54,374 nt of DNA, taken from JBBQSF01 sp038214085 (lineage in GTDB: Bacteria > Bacteroidota > Bacteroidia > Bacteroidales > CG2-30-32-10). The translations under genes were made by a program, and so were the position numbers. The DNA lies in assembly GCA_038214085.1 (NCBI GenBank), contig JBBQSF010000001.1, positions 1 to 54,374 on the forward strand, read 5' to 3'. Of the stretch, positions 8,985 to 17,432 are shown one piece after another (within the stretch, counting starts at the first letter, position 1; each line of letters opens with the position of its first letter). The notes under the pieces are model-generated. The model was not told where the DNA came from, ran no database searches, and was given only the letters and a program-made list of their open reading frames with translations.

Positions 8985-9572
8985 ATGAAAAAATTATTCT
9001 TAGTACTTACATTCATAACAATACTTTTTTCTTCGGCATTTAGCCAGGAAAAACCAAAAGCAAAACATCTTTTACCCAATGGCGAACCCGACAGGCCATT
9101 CACTTTTTTTGGCAAACACGGTTTCGCTTTATATCCTGATGCTATTGCTAATGGCAAGCCTGCTTATTTTTTTGGAGCCGGTGTGCGCGTTGAAGATGAC
9201 GACAAAGACAGCCCGCTTTTTCTGGAACTGGAAGGTTTGTATCATATTGTAAATGGAATGGATTCGGCAAATAAATCGCTCACTTCGTTAAATCTCAATA
9301 TGAATTTTTATTTCGTATTGGCTACCAATGCTGCAAAATCATTTCGTTGGAATGCAGGAACCGGTCTGGGCTGGAGCTCTATAAACGATGAGTACATTTC
9401 TAAAACCGCAAAACAATTCGGGTTTAATTTTAATACCCAAGTGGAAATGTTGCTAAAGCACAAACGGTTTAATCTTTTTGCAGGTTATCACATTCTTCCT
9501 TTCCACAATGCCGGAATGGAGCAATATAGTTTTAATACATTTAGCATCGGCACCGGATTTTATTTCAGATAA
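8985..9572 (+). CDS. hypothetical secreted outer-membrane protein
   Basis: No named family recognised. MKKLFLVLTFITILFSSAFSQ is a signal peptide with cleavage after FSQ. The 175-aa mature protein has repeated strand-like stretches (LNLNMNFYFVLA, FNLFAGYHILPF) and ends in GTGFYFR, with a penultimate aromatic as in beta-barrel outer-membrane proteins. It lies 133 bp downstream of the kinase and behind direct-repeat site A, so it is probably a target of the two-component system. The last strand, NTFSIGTGFYFR, supports an outer-membrane location. The role is unknown. Confidence 0.7.
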   Translation: MKKLFLVLTFITILFSSAFSQEKPKAKHLLPNGEPDRPFTFFGKHGFALYPDAIANGKPAYFFGAGVRVEDDDKDSPLFLELEGLYHIVNGMDSANKSLTSLNLNMNFYFVLATNAAKSFRWNAGTGLGWSSINDEYISKTAKQFGFNFNTQVEMLLKHKRFNLFAGYHILPFHNAGMEQYSFNTFSIGTGFYFR

Positions 9573-9632
9573 AATAATTTCTTCCATAATAATGAATAGC
9601 TTTTTTGTTAGGTATTTCCTAGCCAATTGTAG

Positions 9633-9640
9633 TACCTTTG
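9633..9640 (+). promoter_or_regulatory. -7 box TACCTTTG before the 9651 gene
   Basis: Exact TAnnTTTG match ending 10 bp before the ATG at 9651. A TTTG at 9604-9607 is 25 bp upstream, a little far for a -33 element. Confidence 0.45.
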
Positions 9641-9650
9641 TTGCAAATTT

Positions 9651-10637
9651 ATGAAACCCATCCGCTATTATTTGCTTCTTTGTTTTTTCATACCTTTGGG
9701 TTTGATTGCTGCAAATGAGGATACCAGCTATGTTTCTCATTTTAATAAAAAGTATACACTGAGGTTAATCAGTTTTTACAGGAATTTCAATTTTTCGATA
9801 AGCCCCATTTCTTTTGTTGATTCTATCAGAGACAATAAAATTATTTACAGCCCCAATATGAATTATAATATGGGTGGAGGCGGATCCTATAAAAATTTCA
9901 TGTTTCAGGGATTTATAAGGATTCCCGGGGCTCATAAAAATGAAACAAAACATGGGAAAACCATTTATTTAGATATGCAGGCGCAGATGATTCAAAAAAA
10001 ATATGGCGGGTATGCGTATTATAAAAAATACAGTGGTTTTTATATGGCCAAACCTGCTAATATTTTCAGCGATTGGGACAATTCAAAGCCACATCCTTTG
10101 CGTGGCGATATGAGCATTGAAAACATTGGCGGAGAAGCCTATTTTGTTTTCAATAACAACAAATATTCTCTTAGTGCAGTAAGTAAACTTACCGAGCGTC
10201 AGAAAAAAAATGCAGGAACTCCTCTGCTAATGTATGATATTTCGTACATGAAATTAAAAGCTGATTCTTCGCTTATTCCCTCAAATCAAAATCAATATTA
10301 CACAGAAATGCAAGGATTTCATGGGGGCGATTTTTTTGTTACCAATTTGTTGGCTGGGTATTCTTATTTTATGGTTTTTAAAAAATACATTTATGTAACG
10401 CCATTTGTTTTTGCAGGGCCCGGGTATATTTCAAAAAAAATGTATTCGTACAATGGCGATATTAAAACTAAGGAAATGATGTTTCGGGGAAGTTTTCGAT
10501 TACGCGCTGGTTACAATGGAAACACCATTCTTGCAGGATTAATTTTTGATGAAAATATTTACCTGATGCCTGAAAACGAATTGAGGCTGCAGTCGTCAAC
10601 CATGACATTCACTGTTTTTGCTGGTTACCGCTTTTAA
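9651..10637 (+). CDS. DUF4421-like outer-membrane protein
   Basis: 328-aa exported protein: signal peptide MKPIRYYLLLCFFIPLGLIA, cleavage near residue 21. The pattern YTLRLISFYRNFNFSISP, then YSPNMNYNMGGGGSYKNFMFQGF, then paired aromatic strands, resembles the Bacteroidetes DUF4421 beta-barrel family, whose function is not known. The C-terminus FTVFAGYRF ends in phenylalanine, the usual outer-membrane insertion signal. It has its own TAnnTTTG box 10 bp before the start. It lies in the signalling/efflux block but, unlike its neighbours, has no direct-repeat operator in front. The family call is from pattern memory and is moderately sure. Confidence 0.65.
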   Translation: MKPIRYYLLLCFFIPLGLIAANEDTSYVSHFNKKYTLRLISFYRNFNFSISPISFVDSIRDNKIIYSPNMNYNMGGGGSYKNFMFQGFIRIPGAHKNETKHGKTIYLDMQAQMIQKKYGGYAYYKKYSGFYMAKPANIFSDWDNSKPHPLRGDMSIENIGGEAYFVFNNNKYSLSAVSKLTERQKKNAGTPLLMYDISYMKLKADSSLIPSNQNQYYTEMQGFHGGDFFVTNLLAGYSYFMVFKKYIYVTPFVFAGPGYISKKMYSYNGDIKTKEMMFRGSFRLRAGYNGNTILAGLIFDENIYLMPENELRLQSSTMTFTVFAGYRF

Positions 10638-10667
10638 ATTTCCTACCGTTTAATAAATTTCAAGCCA

Positions 10668-10701
10668 TACAGAATCTCTACAGATTTCTGAATTAATATT
10701 G
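10668..10701 (+). promoter_or_regulatory. 11-bp-period direct repeat plus -7-like box (site B)
   Basis: TACAGAATC at 10668-10676 is followed exactly 11 bp later by TACAGATTT (10679-10687). Six bases further is TAATATTG (10694-10701), one mismatch from TAnnTTTG. Half-site, period and 6-bp spacing to the box all equal those of site A at 8852. It stands before the PepSY-like lipoprotein gene at 10749. Confidence 0.6.
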
Positions 10702-10748
10702 CGGTATTATTTATTAATGACATAACGGAAACCACAAAAAACAAAAAC

Positions 10749-11570
10749 ATGAAAAATGTAATTTTAATTTCAATTTCGCTTGTTCTTGGCTTCACTGCCT
10801 GCGGACAAAAAGTAAAAAAAGAAGATGTGCCAGCATCCGTAACAACAAAATTTGCTTCGCTTTACCCAAAAGTACAGGATGCAAAATGGTCGAAAGAAAA
10901 TGTAGGATTTGAAGCAGAATTCGAGGTAAACAAAGTGGAAATGTCAGCTAATTTCGATGCCAGCGGAAACTTACTCGAAACAGAAACAGAAATGAATGTT
11001 TCCGAATTACCTGCTTCGATAAAAGAGTATATTAAAACGAAGTACAACGATGCAAAAATTAAAGAAGCAGCTAAAATTGTTGATGCAAAAAATATTATTA
11101 CTTATGAAGCTGAAGTAAATGATGCCGATTTAATTTTTGATGCGCAGGGTAAATTTATTAAAGAAATAAAAGAAGCTGAAGAAAAAGAAGCAGAAGTACC
11201 TGCAGTTGTTAAAACAAAATTCGCATCACTCTATCCTAACGTAACAAAAGTTAAATGGGGAAAGGAAGGAACTGGTTTTGAAGCAGAATTTGAACTTAAT
11301 AAAGTGGAAACTTCTGCCAATTTTGATGCAAGTGGAAATTTACTTGAAACAGAAACAGAAATCGCACTCTCCGAACTTCCTGCAAATGTAAATACGTACA
11401 TTGCCAAGAATATTCCTGGCGAAAAAATTAAGGAAGCTTCAAAAATCACTGATGCAAAAGGAATGGTAACTTACGAAGCAGAAGTAAAAGGTGCCGATTA
11501 TATTTTTGACAATACAGGCAATTTTATAAAAAAGGCAGAGGAGGAAAAGGATGCCGAAGATAATGACTGA
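10749..11570 (+). CDS. tandem PepSY-like (DUF2874) lipoprotein
   Basis: 273-aa exported protein. MKNVILISISLVLGFTACGQ has a lipobox with lipidated Cys near residue 18. Two consecutive copies of a roughly 120-residue unit follow. Each has the order FASLYP - W-K - GFEAEFE - NKVE - S-ANFDASGNLLETETE - SELPA - Y - AKxxDAK - YEAEV - ADxIFD - G-FIK. This is the putative beta-lactamase-inhibitor-like PepSY-like fold common in Bacteroidetes periplasmic proteins. The two copies are also similar at DNA level, so the duplication is recent. It sits behind operator site B and before the efflux operon. A periplasmic sensor or chaperone role is possible; the function is unknown. Confidence 0.82.
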   Translation: MKNVILISISLVLGFTACGQKVKKEDVPASVTTKFASLYPKVQDAKWSKENVGFEAEFEVNKVEMSANFDASGNLLETETEMNVSELPASIKEYIKTKYNDAKIKEAAKIVDAKNIITYEAEVNDADLIFDAQGKFIKEIKEAEEKEAEVPAVVKTKFASLYPNVTKVKWGKEGTGFEAEFELNKVETSANFDASGNLLETETEIALSELPANVNTYIAKNIPGEKIKEASKITDAKGMVTYEAEVKGADYIFDNTGNFIKKAEEEKDAEDND

Positions 11571-11618
11571 TTTTCAATTACTTCCCTTTAGGGCTTAAGG
11601 GCAAAAAGTAATTGAAAA
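11571..11618. repeat. inverted repeat with 13-bp perfect arms
   Basis: Arms 11571-11583 and 11606-11618 are perfectly complementary (TTTTCAATTACTT against AAGTAATTGAAAA). Inside, CCCTT (11584-11588) can pair with AAGGG (11597-11601). It begins one base after the PepSY stop codon. It lacks a trailing T-run, so it may stabilise the 3' end of the transcript rather than terminate it. Confidence 0.6.
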
Positions 11619-11662
11619 CATCGAAATAATAATATTTAAAGAACCTCTAATCAAAAATAAAC

Positions 11663-11690
11663 AAAAAGGAAAGTTTGTCTTTCCTTTTTT
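11663..11690 (+). terminator. intrinsic terminator between the PepSY gene and tolC
   Basis: AAAAAGGAAAG, loop TTTGT, CTTTCCTTTTTT: an 11-bp stem followed by a T-run. It lies 13 bp before the tolC-like ATG, so the efflux operon either has its own promoter overlapping the T-tract (TAATTTAG at 11692-11699 is two steps from the start) or depends on read-through. Confidence 0.75.
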
Positions 11691-11703
11691 ATAATTTAGC
11701 AAT

Positions 11704-12942
11704 ATGTTGAAAAAGCTGATTTCGTATTTGTGTTTTATGGCGTTTTTGTCGTCAGGAATGGCCCAAGAGCGGAATCTGGCATTTTATATTGAACAAGGTA
11801 TTTCCGGAAGTCCATTGCTGAAAGAGTATAAAAACCAAGTGTTATCAAATGCACAGGACAGTCTTTTGGTCAAAGCAAGGAAAAAGCCACAGGTTAGCGC
11901 CACAGGTCAGGTACTTATTGCTCCGTACAATAAAAATTTTGGATATGACGAAGCCATAACCAATGGGCAGAATTACATAGCAGTTGCAGGCGTTTCCCAA
12001 ACCATGTTCAACCGCAGAAATTCATTGAATTCGTTTGAAAATATCAAACTTCAGAACAAAACCATTTCCAACGATACCAAGCTTACAGAACTGGAGCTGA
12101 AAAAAATTATAACGGATAAATATATTACGGCGTATACAACATACAACGAGTTGCAGTTCGGAAAAGAAATGCTTGCATTGATAAAAGAAGAAGACGAATT
12201 GTTAAAACTGCTTGCAGAAAAGGGCATTTACAGGCAAACTGATTATTTGTCCTTTCTTATCGAAGAGCAAACCCAGGAAACATCAATAATACAGCTACAG
12301 ATTGAATACATTCAAAGCCTTTACGAACTAAATATGATATGTGGTATTTCTGATACAAATACATATGTTTTGCCAAATCCGGAAATAAAACAATCTGTTG
12401 CTTCAGGGTATGAAAACTCTCCCGTTTACCAACAGTTTGTGGTCGACAGTTTAATGGTTGTAAACAATGTGGCGGCTGTGAAATTAAATTATATTCCGCA
12501 ACTCAGCTGGTTTGCCGATGCGGGTTTGGGCAGTACTGTGTTTCTGCAAACATACAAACACCTTGGATTTAGTGTAGGGTTGAATTTCACAATGCCAATT
12601 TATGATGGAAAACAGCGCGAAAAGGAAATAAGTAAATTCAAAATTCAAGATGATTCCCGAAAGAATTATCAAGATTATTTTAAGAATCAATACAGTTCAA
12701 AACAAGTTCAGTTTTTACAAAAAATTAAATCGTACGATCTTCTGGAATCTTCGTTGAATAAGCAGTTGGAGAGCATTAACGCACTTATTGAAATGAATAA
12801 ACTTCAGCTCAGTACAGGAGAACTTTCCATTTCGGATCACATACTTACTGTTAAGAATTACATTGAAACAAAACATCAGTTAAACCTTTTGCAACTTGAA
12901 AAAATGCAGAAAATAAACGAATGGAATTACATCAGTTTTTAA
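11704..12942 (+). CDS. TolC-family outer-membrane efflux protein
   Basis: 412-aa outer-membrane channel subunit. MLKKLISYLCFMAFLSSGMAQ is the signal peptide. Two long helical halves follow, each with the family's layout. A conserved strand-type segment is near GVSQTMFNRRNSLNSFENIK (about residues 101-120), and the second is GFSVGLNFTMPIYDGKQREKEISKFK (about 299-325). A C-terminal coiled region ends the protein. It is shorter than classical TolC. It is the first gene of a three-gene operon with adaptor (22 bp gap) and RND pump (6 bp gap). The substrate cannot be read from sequence. Confidence 0.88.
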   Translation: MLKKLISYLCFMAFLSSGMAQERNLAFYIEQGISGSPLLKEYKNQVLSNAQDSLLVKARKKPQVSATGQVLIAPYNKNFGYDEAITNGQNYIAVAGVSQTMFNRRNSLNSFENIKLQNKTISNDTKLTELELKKIITDKYITAYTTYNELQFGKEMLALIKEEDELLKLLAEKGIYRQTDYLSFLIEEQTQETSIIQLQIEYIQSLYELNMICGISDTNTYVLPNPEIKQSVASGYENSPVYQQFVVDSLMVVNNVAAVKLNYIPQLSWFADAGLGSTVFLQTYKHLGFSVGLNFTMPIYDGKQREKEISKFKIQDDSRKNYQDYFKNQYSSKQVQFLQKIKSYDLLESSLNKQLESINALIEMNKLQLSTGELSISDHILTVKNYIETKHQLNLLQLEKMQKINEWNYISF

Positions 12943-12964
12943 AAGATTATTAATCACAGGAATT

Positions 12965-13882
12965 ATGACAGGCTATTATTTTTATAAATATTTTCTTTCT
13001 ATTTTTCTATTGTCCATAGTATTTTCGTGCAATAGCGGAGGCGCCGCAGAGGAAAAGGAAATTGAGACAAAAACCCCAGTTACTGTTGCTGGAGTGAGCA
13101 ATGAGCAACTCGAAGAAACGCTGGAGTTAAGCGCCACATCTGTATTTCAGGTAAAGGATAATTTGAAAGCAACGCTCAGCGGATATGTTGATGCCCGTTT
13201 TAAAATTGGCGATTATGTAAAACAATCGGAACTACTGTTTACAATAAAAACAAAAGAAGCAGCAGCACTTGAAAATGACACGCTGAAAAACAAATTCGGG
13301 TTCTTGGGAATAAGTAAAATTAGTTCTCCCATTGCGGGCGTAATCACAACATTGAGCAAGCAAACCGGCGACTATGTGCAGGAAGGTGAAGATATGGCCG
13401 TAGTTGCAAAACAGAGCAGCCTCGTGTTTATTCTGGAAGTCCCCTTCGAGCTTAAAAAATATATTAAAACAGGAACATCCTGCAACATTGTTCTGGCTGG
13501 TAATGAGTTAATCAAAGGAGTGGTTAGCTCGCAGATGCCAACGGTTGACGCTGCTTCTCAAACACAAAGTTACGTGGTTACACCATCAGTATTTGCTGAC
13601 ATTCCAGAAAATCTTAATGCAAAAATCGAAATTGTAAAAAGCATTAAATCAAAAGCGCAGACACTTTCTAAACACGCATTGCTAACTGATGAATCTCAGA
13701 CGGAATGGTGGGTAATGAAGTTGATCAATGACTCCATTGCCGTGAAAGTGCCGGTTACCAAAGGAATTGAATCGGGTGAAAAGGTTGAAATTACAGAGCC
13801 CTTGTTTAATGCTGCCGACCGGATTATTGTTTCCGGAAATTACGGCCTTTCAGATACGGCAAAAGTGGTAATTGAAAAATAA
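12965..13882 (+). CDS. RND efflux periplasmic adaptor lipoprotein with reduced hairpin
   Basis: 305-aa membrane-fusion protein that would link the RND pump to the TolC-like channel. The N-terminus ends in LSIVFSCNSGG, a lipobox with Cys22. The first lipoyl half-motif is LSGYVDARFKIGDYVKQSELLFTI in pieces from about residue 72 to 95. The second (ISSPIAGVITTLSKQTGDYV) starts at about 119. Only some 25 residues separate them, where most adaptors have a 50-100-residue alpha-helical coiled coil. A beta-barrel domain and membrane-proximal domain follow. The family is clear from lipoyl motifs and position; how it docks to the channel without a long hairpin is open. Confidence 0.85.
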   Translation: MTGYYFYKYFLSIFLLSIVFSCNSGGAAEEKEIETKTPVTVAGVSNEQLEETLELSATSVFQVKDNLKATLSGYVDARFKIGDYVKQSELLFTIKTKEAAALENDTLKNKFGFLGISKISSPIAGVITTLSKQTGDYVQEGEDMAVVAKQSSLVFILEVPFELKKYIKTGTSCNIVLAGNELIKGVVSSQMPTVDAASQTQSYVVTPSVFADIPENLNAKIEIVKSIKSKAQTLSKHALLTDESQTEWWVMKLINDSIAVKVPVTKGIESGEKVEITEPLFNAADRIIVSGNYGLSDTAKVVIEK

Positions 13883-13888
13883 AAAGAA

Positions 13889-16800
13889 TTGAAAAATTAT
13901 TTCCTTAAATATAAAAGTCCGGTCACAGTAATACTTGTACTCATTATTGCAGGTGGAATATATGCGTACAGCAGAATTCAGACTTCGTTGTTCCCAGAAA
14001 TCACTTTTCCAAAAATTAAAATTATTGCGGATAATGGCGAACAGCCTGTGGATAAAATGATGATTTCCGTAACCAGACCACTGGAAAATGCGATAAAACA
14101 AGTCCCGGAATTAAAAACCATCAGAAGTATTACCAGTAGGGGAAGTTGCGAAATTTCTGCATTTTTTAACTGGAGTGCCGACATCAATCTTTGTCAGCAG
14201 TTGCTCGAATCGAGGGTTAGTCAAATACGGAATGAACTGCCCGCCACCACAAAGATAAACGTGGAACAAATGAATCCTTCCATTTTGCCTGTGATGGGTT
14301 TTACGCTCGAAGGAAAAAATAAAACACCCATAGAACTGAACCTTATTGCCAATTATATTATTAAACCTTATCTGTCGCAGGTTGAAGGCATTTCCGAAGT
14401 CCGCATTATTGGCGGAAAAACAAAAGAATACCATGTTGTGCTGAATCAACAGAAAATGAGTTCGCTTTCTATAACACCTCAAATGATAAGCGATGCAGTT
14501 GGTGCAAGTAATTTCATAAATTCAAATGGCTTGCTTTCGGACTACCGGAGAATGTATCTAACGCTTACCGATGCTGGATATTACAACAAGACTGATCTCG
14601 AAAATGCGGTGGTGCGTAACGATGGGAAAAGGGCAGTGCTTTTAAAAGATATCGCAACGGTTGAAATTACTGAGCTTACAGAGTACACAAAAATAAACGC
14701 GAACGGTAAAGAATCCGTATTGATAGGAATATTAAAGCAGCCCAAAGCAAACCTGATCACGGTTTCCGAAGAAATTGAAAAAAGAATAACAGATCTTGAA
14801 AAAATCTTGCCTAAAGGAGTTGTCGTTAAACCGTATTATATTCAGGCTGATTTTGTAAAAGGAGCCATCAGCAGTGTTTCTGACAGTTTATGGATTGGTC
14901 TTCTGCTCGCAATATTTGTTGTAATTATCTTCTTGCATTCATTCAAGGCAAGTGCTTCGGTTTTACTTACAATTCCGATAACACTCGGGCTTACGCTTGT
15001 TGTGTTGTACACCCTTAATTACACATTTAACATCATGACGTTGGGCGCCATTGCAGCAGCCATAGGACTTATTATTGATGATGCTATTGTTGTAATTGAG
15101 CAAATCCACAGGGCTAGCGAAGAACACCCCGGTGAAAAATCAGTTACTCTTGTTAAAAAATCAATAGGTTTTCTTTTGCCATCAATGGTGGGCTCATCCA
15201 TTAGTACAATTGTAATTTTTATTCCCTTTCTGCTGATGAGTGGCGTTGCTGGGGCTTATTTCAAAGTACTCACCAATACCATGATTATTACTTTGATTTG
15301 TTCTTTTTTTGTAACATGGATAGGGCTTCCTATTATTTATATTCTTTTGCCTGCGGTAAAAAAGAAAAACAATCCGGTTCTTCACGAAGTGAAACAACGC
15401 AAATGGATTTTTTATTTTATCCGGAAACCTTTATGGGCTATGGGTTTTGTTGTTGCTCTTCTGGTTTCTGCCTACTTTATTTCATCGCATATTGAAACGG
15501 GATTTCTTCCCGAAATGGATGAAGGATCCATAGTTCTTGACTACACTTCCCCGCCGGGCACATCACTTGAGGAAACGGATAATATTTTACAGCAAGTTGA
15601 AAAAATAATTGCAAGAATTCCTGAAGTGGAAAGTTATTCCAGAAGAACGGGTACGCAAATGGGTTTTTTTATTACAGAGCCAAACTATGGCGATTACCTT
15701 ATACAACTTAAAGCAAAGCGAACAAGATCAACCGAGGAAGTTATAAGCGATTTGCGATTACAGATTGAATCAACACAACCGGCATTGCGGATTGATTTTG
15801 GTCAGGTAATTGGCGATATGCTTGGCGATCTTATGTCGTCGGTGCAGCCCATTGAAATAAAAATATTTGGCGACAATAAACAGAAACTCCACAAGCTAGC
15901 GGAAAAAGCATCCTTGCTTGTTGAAAAGGTAAAAGGAACCGCCGACGTGTTTGATGGCATTACCATTGCTGGCCCTTCGGTGAATGTAAAACCGGATTTT
16001 AAAAAACTGGCGCAATACCAGATTACACCTGCCGATTTACAGTTTCAGTTGCAAACCCAGTTGGAAGGAAATATTATTGGAAGCATTCAGGAAAAGGAAC
16101 AACTTACGGATATTCGTATGATTTATGCTGACAGCAAAAATACAAGCCTGCAGCAAGTGAGAAGTCAAGATGTGTTTTTGCCTGAAGGAAAGCTGAAGCC
16201 ATTAACCGACTTTGCCACTGTTGATATTATTGAAGGAGATGCGGAAATTGAAAGAGAAAACCTGCAAACCATGGTTCCTGTTACATCACGTTTAGAGGGA
16301 AGGGATCTGGGCAGTGTTATGAAAGATATTCAAAAAACCATTAAGTCAAATCTTTCTCTTCCGCAGGGGTACCATATTAAATACGGCGGTGAATACGAAG
16401 AGCAGGAACAATCGTTTAACGAACTGCTGTTGATCCTTTTTCTTGCCAGTGCTCTGGTGTTTTTGTTGATTTTGTTTTTGTTCCGCGATGTTAAAGCCTC
16501 ATTTATTATCTTATTTCTTTCGGTTCTTGGTGTTGCCGGAAGTCTGCTGGCATTGTTTGTTACCGGAACGCCTTTAAATGTTGGTAGTTATACGGGATTG
16601 ATAATGATTGTGGGAATTATTGGAGAAAATGCAATTTTTACATTTCAGCAATTCATCAATAATTTGAAAACAAAAAATGTGAAAGATGCTGTTGTGGCAG
16701 CCATTTCTGTGCGTCTGCGTCCGAACCTGATGACCGCCGTAGGAGCGATAATTGCTTTGATGCCACTTGCACTTGGAATTGGAACAGGAGCACAATTGCA

Positions 16801-16930
16801 TCAACCACTTGCTATTGCTGTAATTGGAGGCTTTGCAATTGCATTACCTATTTTACTTGTTGTTTACCCAGTGTTGCTTTTTATCGTTTATAAGAATAAG
16901 AAGGAAATAATTTCAGAAAAAGACGAATGA
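13889..16930 (+). CDS. RND-family efflux pump (AcrB/CusA superfamily)
   Basis: 1013-aa proton-driven inner-membrane transporter. It has the twelve-helix RND plan: TM1 at about residues 10-28 (SPVTVILVLIIAGGIYA), a large periplasmic porter domain, TM2-6, then the mirrored second half with TM7-12. The proton-relay aspartates D397/D398 lie in IGLIIDDAIVVIEQ. A second-half signature is GEYEEQEQSFNELL before TM8. There is no Met-pair or Cys pattern that would mark a metal pump, so substrate is left open. The start is TTG at 13889, 6 bp after the adaptor stop, with no closer ATG that keeps TM1. Operon: tolC-like, adaptor, pump. Confidence 0.92.
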   Translation: MKNYFLKYKSPVTVILVLIIAGGIYAYSRIQTSLFPEITFPKIKIIADNGEQPVDKMMISVTRPLENAIKQVPELKTIRSITSRGSCEISAFFNWSADINLCQQLLESRVSQIRNELPATTKINVEQMNPSILPVMGFTLEGKNKTPIELNLIANYIIKPYLSQVEGISEVRIIGGKTKEYHVVLNQQKMSSLSITPQMISDAVGASNFINSNGLLSDYRRMYLTLTDAGYYNKTDLENAVVRNDGKRAVLLKDIATVEITELTEYTKINANGKESVLIGILKQPKANLITVSEEIEKRITDLEKILPKGVVVKPYYIQADFVKGAISSVSDSLWIGLLLAIFVVIIFLHSFKASASVLLTIPITLGLTLVVLYTLNYTFNIMTLGAIAAAIGLIIDDAIVVIEQIHRASEEHPGEKSVTLVKKSIGFLLPSMVGSSISTIVIFIPFLLMSGVAGAYFKVLTNTMIITLICSFFVTWIGLPIIYILLPAVKKKNNPVLHEVKQRKWIFYFIRKPLWAMGFVVALLVSAYFISSHIETGFLPEMDEGSIVLDYTSPPGTSLEETDNILQQVEKIIARIPEVESYSRRTGTQMGFFITEPNYGDYLIQLKAKRTRSTEEVISDLRLQIESTQPALRIDFGQVIGDMLGDLMSSVQPIEIKIFGDNKQKLHKLAEKASLLVEKVKGTADVFDGITIAGPSVNVKPDFKKLAQYQITPADLQFQLQTQLEGNIIGSIQEKEQLTDIRMIYADSKNTSLQQVRSQDVFLPEGKLKPLTDFATVDIIEGDAEIERENLQTMVPVTSRLEGRDLGSVMKDIQKTIKSNLSLPQGYHIKYGGEYEEQEQSFNELLLILFLASALVFLLILFLFRDVKASFIILFLSVLGVAGSLLALFVTGTPLNVGSYTGLIMIVGIIGENAIFTFQQFINNLKTKNVKDAVVAAISVRLRPNLMTAVGAIIALMPLALGIGTGAQLHQPLAIAVIGGFAIALPILLVVYPVLLFIVYKNKKEIISEKDE

Positions 16931-16961
16931 ATTTCTGAGAATGTATTCTAATAAGGTAAGG

Positions 16962-17363
16962 TTATTCCACTGTAAATTCAACAGTTCTATCCGCAACATC
17001 ATTTACCAGAAGCTCTACTTTGTATGTTCCAGTTGGCCAATCACGAGGAAGTTCAAGGAAAAAGTCAATGGTTTCGGTAAGGTTCATTGTTGTTTTAACT
17101 TCTTTTTCATCTATTTTTTCATTTGTAGTTCCGGCTGCATCCACGGCAGTCCAAACAGCTTTAACCCTTGTGTCAACAGGCGCATTTACAATAATAACTT
17201 CTAAATGAAAAGGACCATCGGTAGGTGAAAATTTATTTGGCACTTCAACCAAAGTACCTCCAGCTTTTTTGCACAGTTTGGCGCTGTCAATTTTCATTGG
17301 GCCACTTTGGCAGGAAACCAGAGCAATCGCAAATAAAATAATAGGAAATATAAGCTTTTTCAT
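16962..17363 (-). CDS. hypothetical lipoprotein
   Basis: Unrecognised 133-aa protein. MKKLIFPIILFAIALVSCQSG has a lipobox with Cys18, so it should be anchored in the envelope. The rest looks like a single Ig-like beta-sandwich: FHLEVIIVNAPVDTRVKAVWTAV, then DFFLELPRDWPTGTYKVELLVND, ending VEFTVE, as in domains that bind or stiffen surface proteins. It ends 32 bp from the convergent RND gene and is monocistronic. No function is claimed. Confidence 0.75.
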   Translation of the reverse strand: MKKLIFPIILFAIALVSCQSGPMKIDSAKLCKKAGGTLVEVPNKFSPTDGPFHLEVIIVNAPVDTRVKAVWTAVDAAGTTNEKIDEKEVKTTMNLTETIDFFLELPRDWPTGTYKVELLVNDVADRTVEFTVE

Positions 17364-17432
17364 GATAAATAATTTAATGTTTATCTATATTAATTTGCAG
17401 TAAAAATACAACCAAGTTATTTAATAACCAAA

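Noticed and set aside
13889..16930. CusA-type metal pump assignment
   Set aside because: No methionine relay or metal-binding adaptor tail was seen; the substrate is left open.
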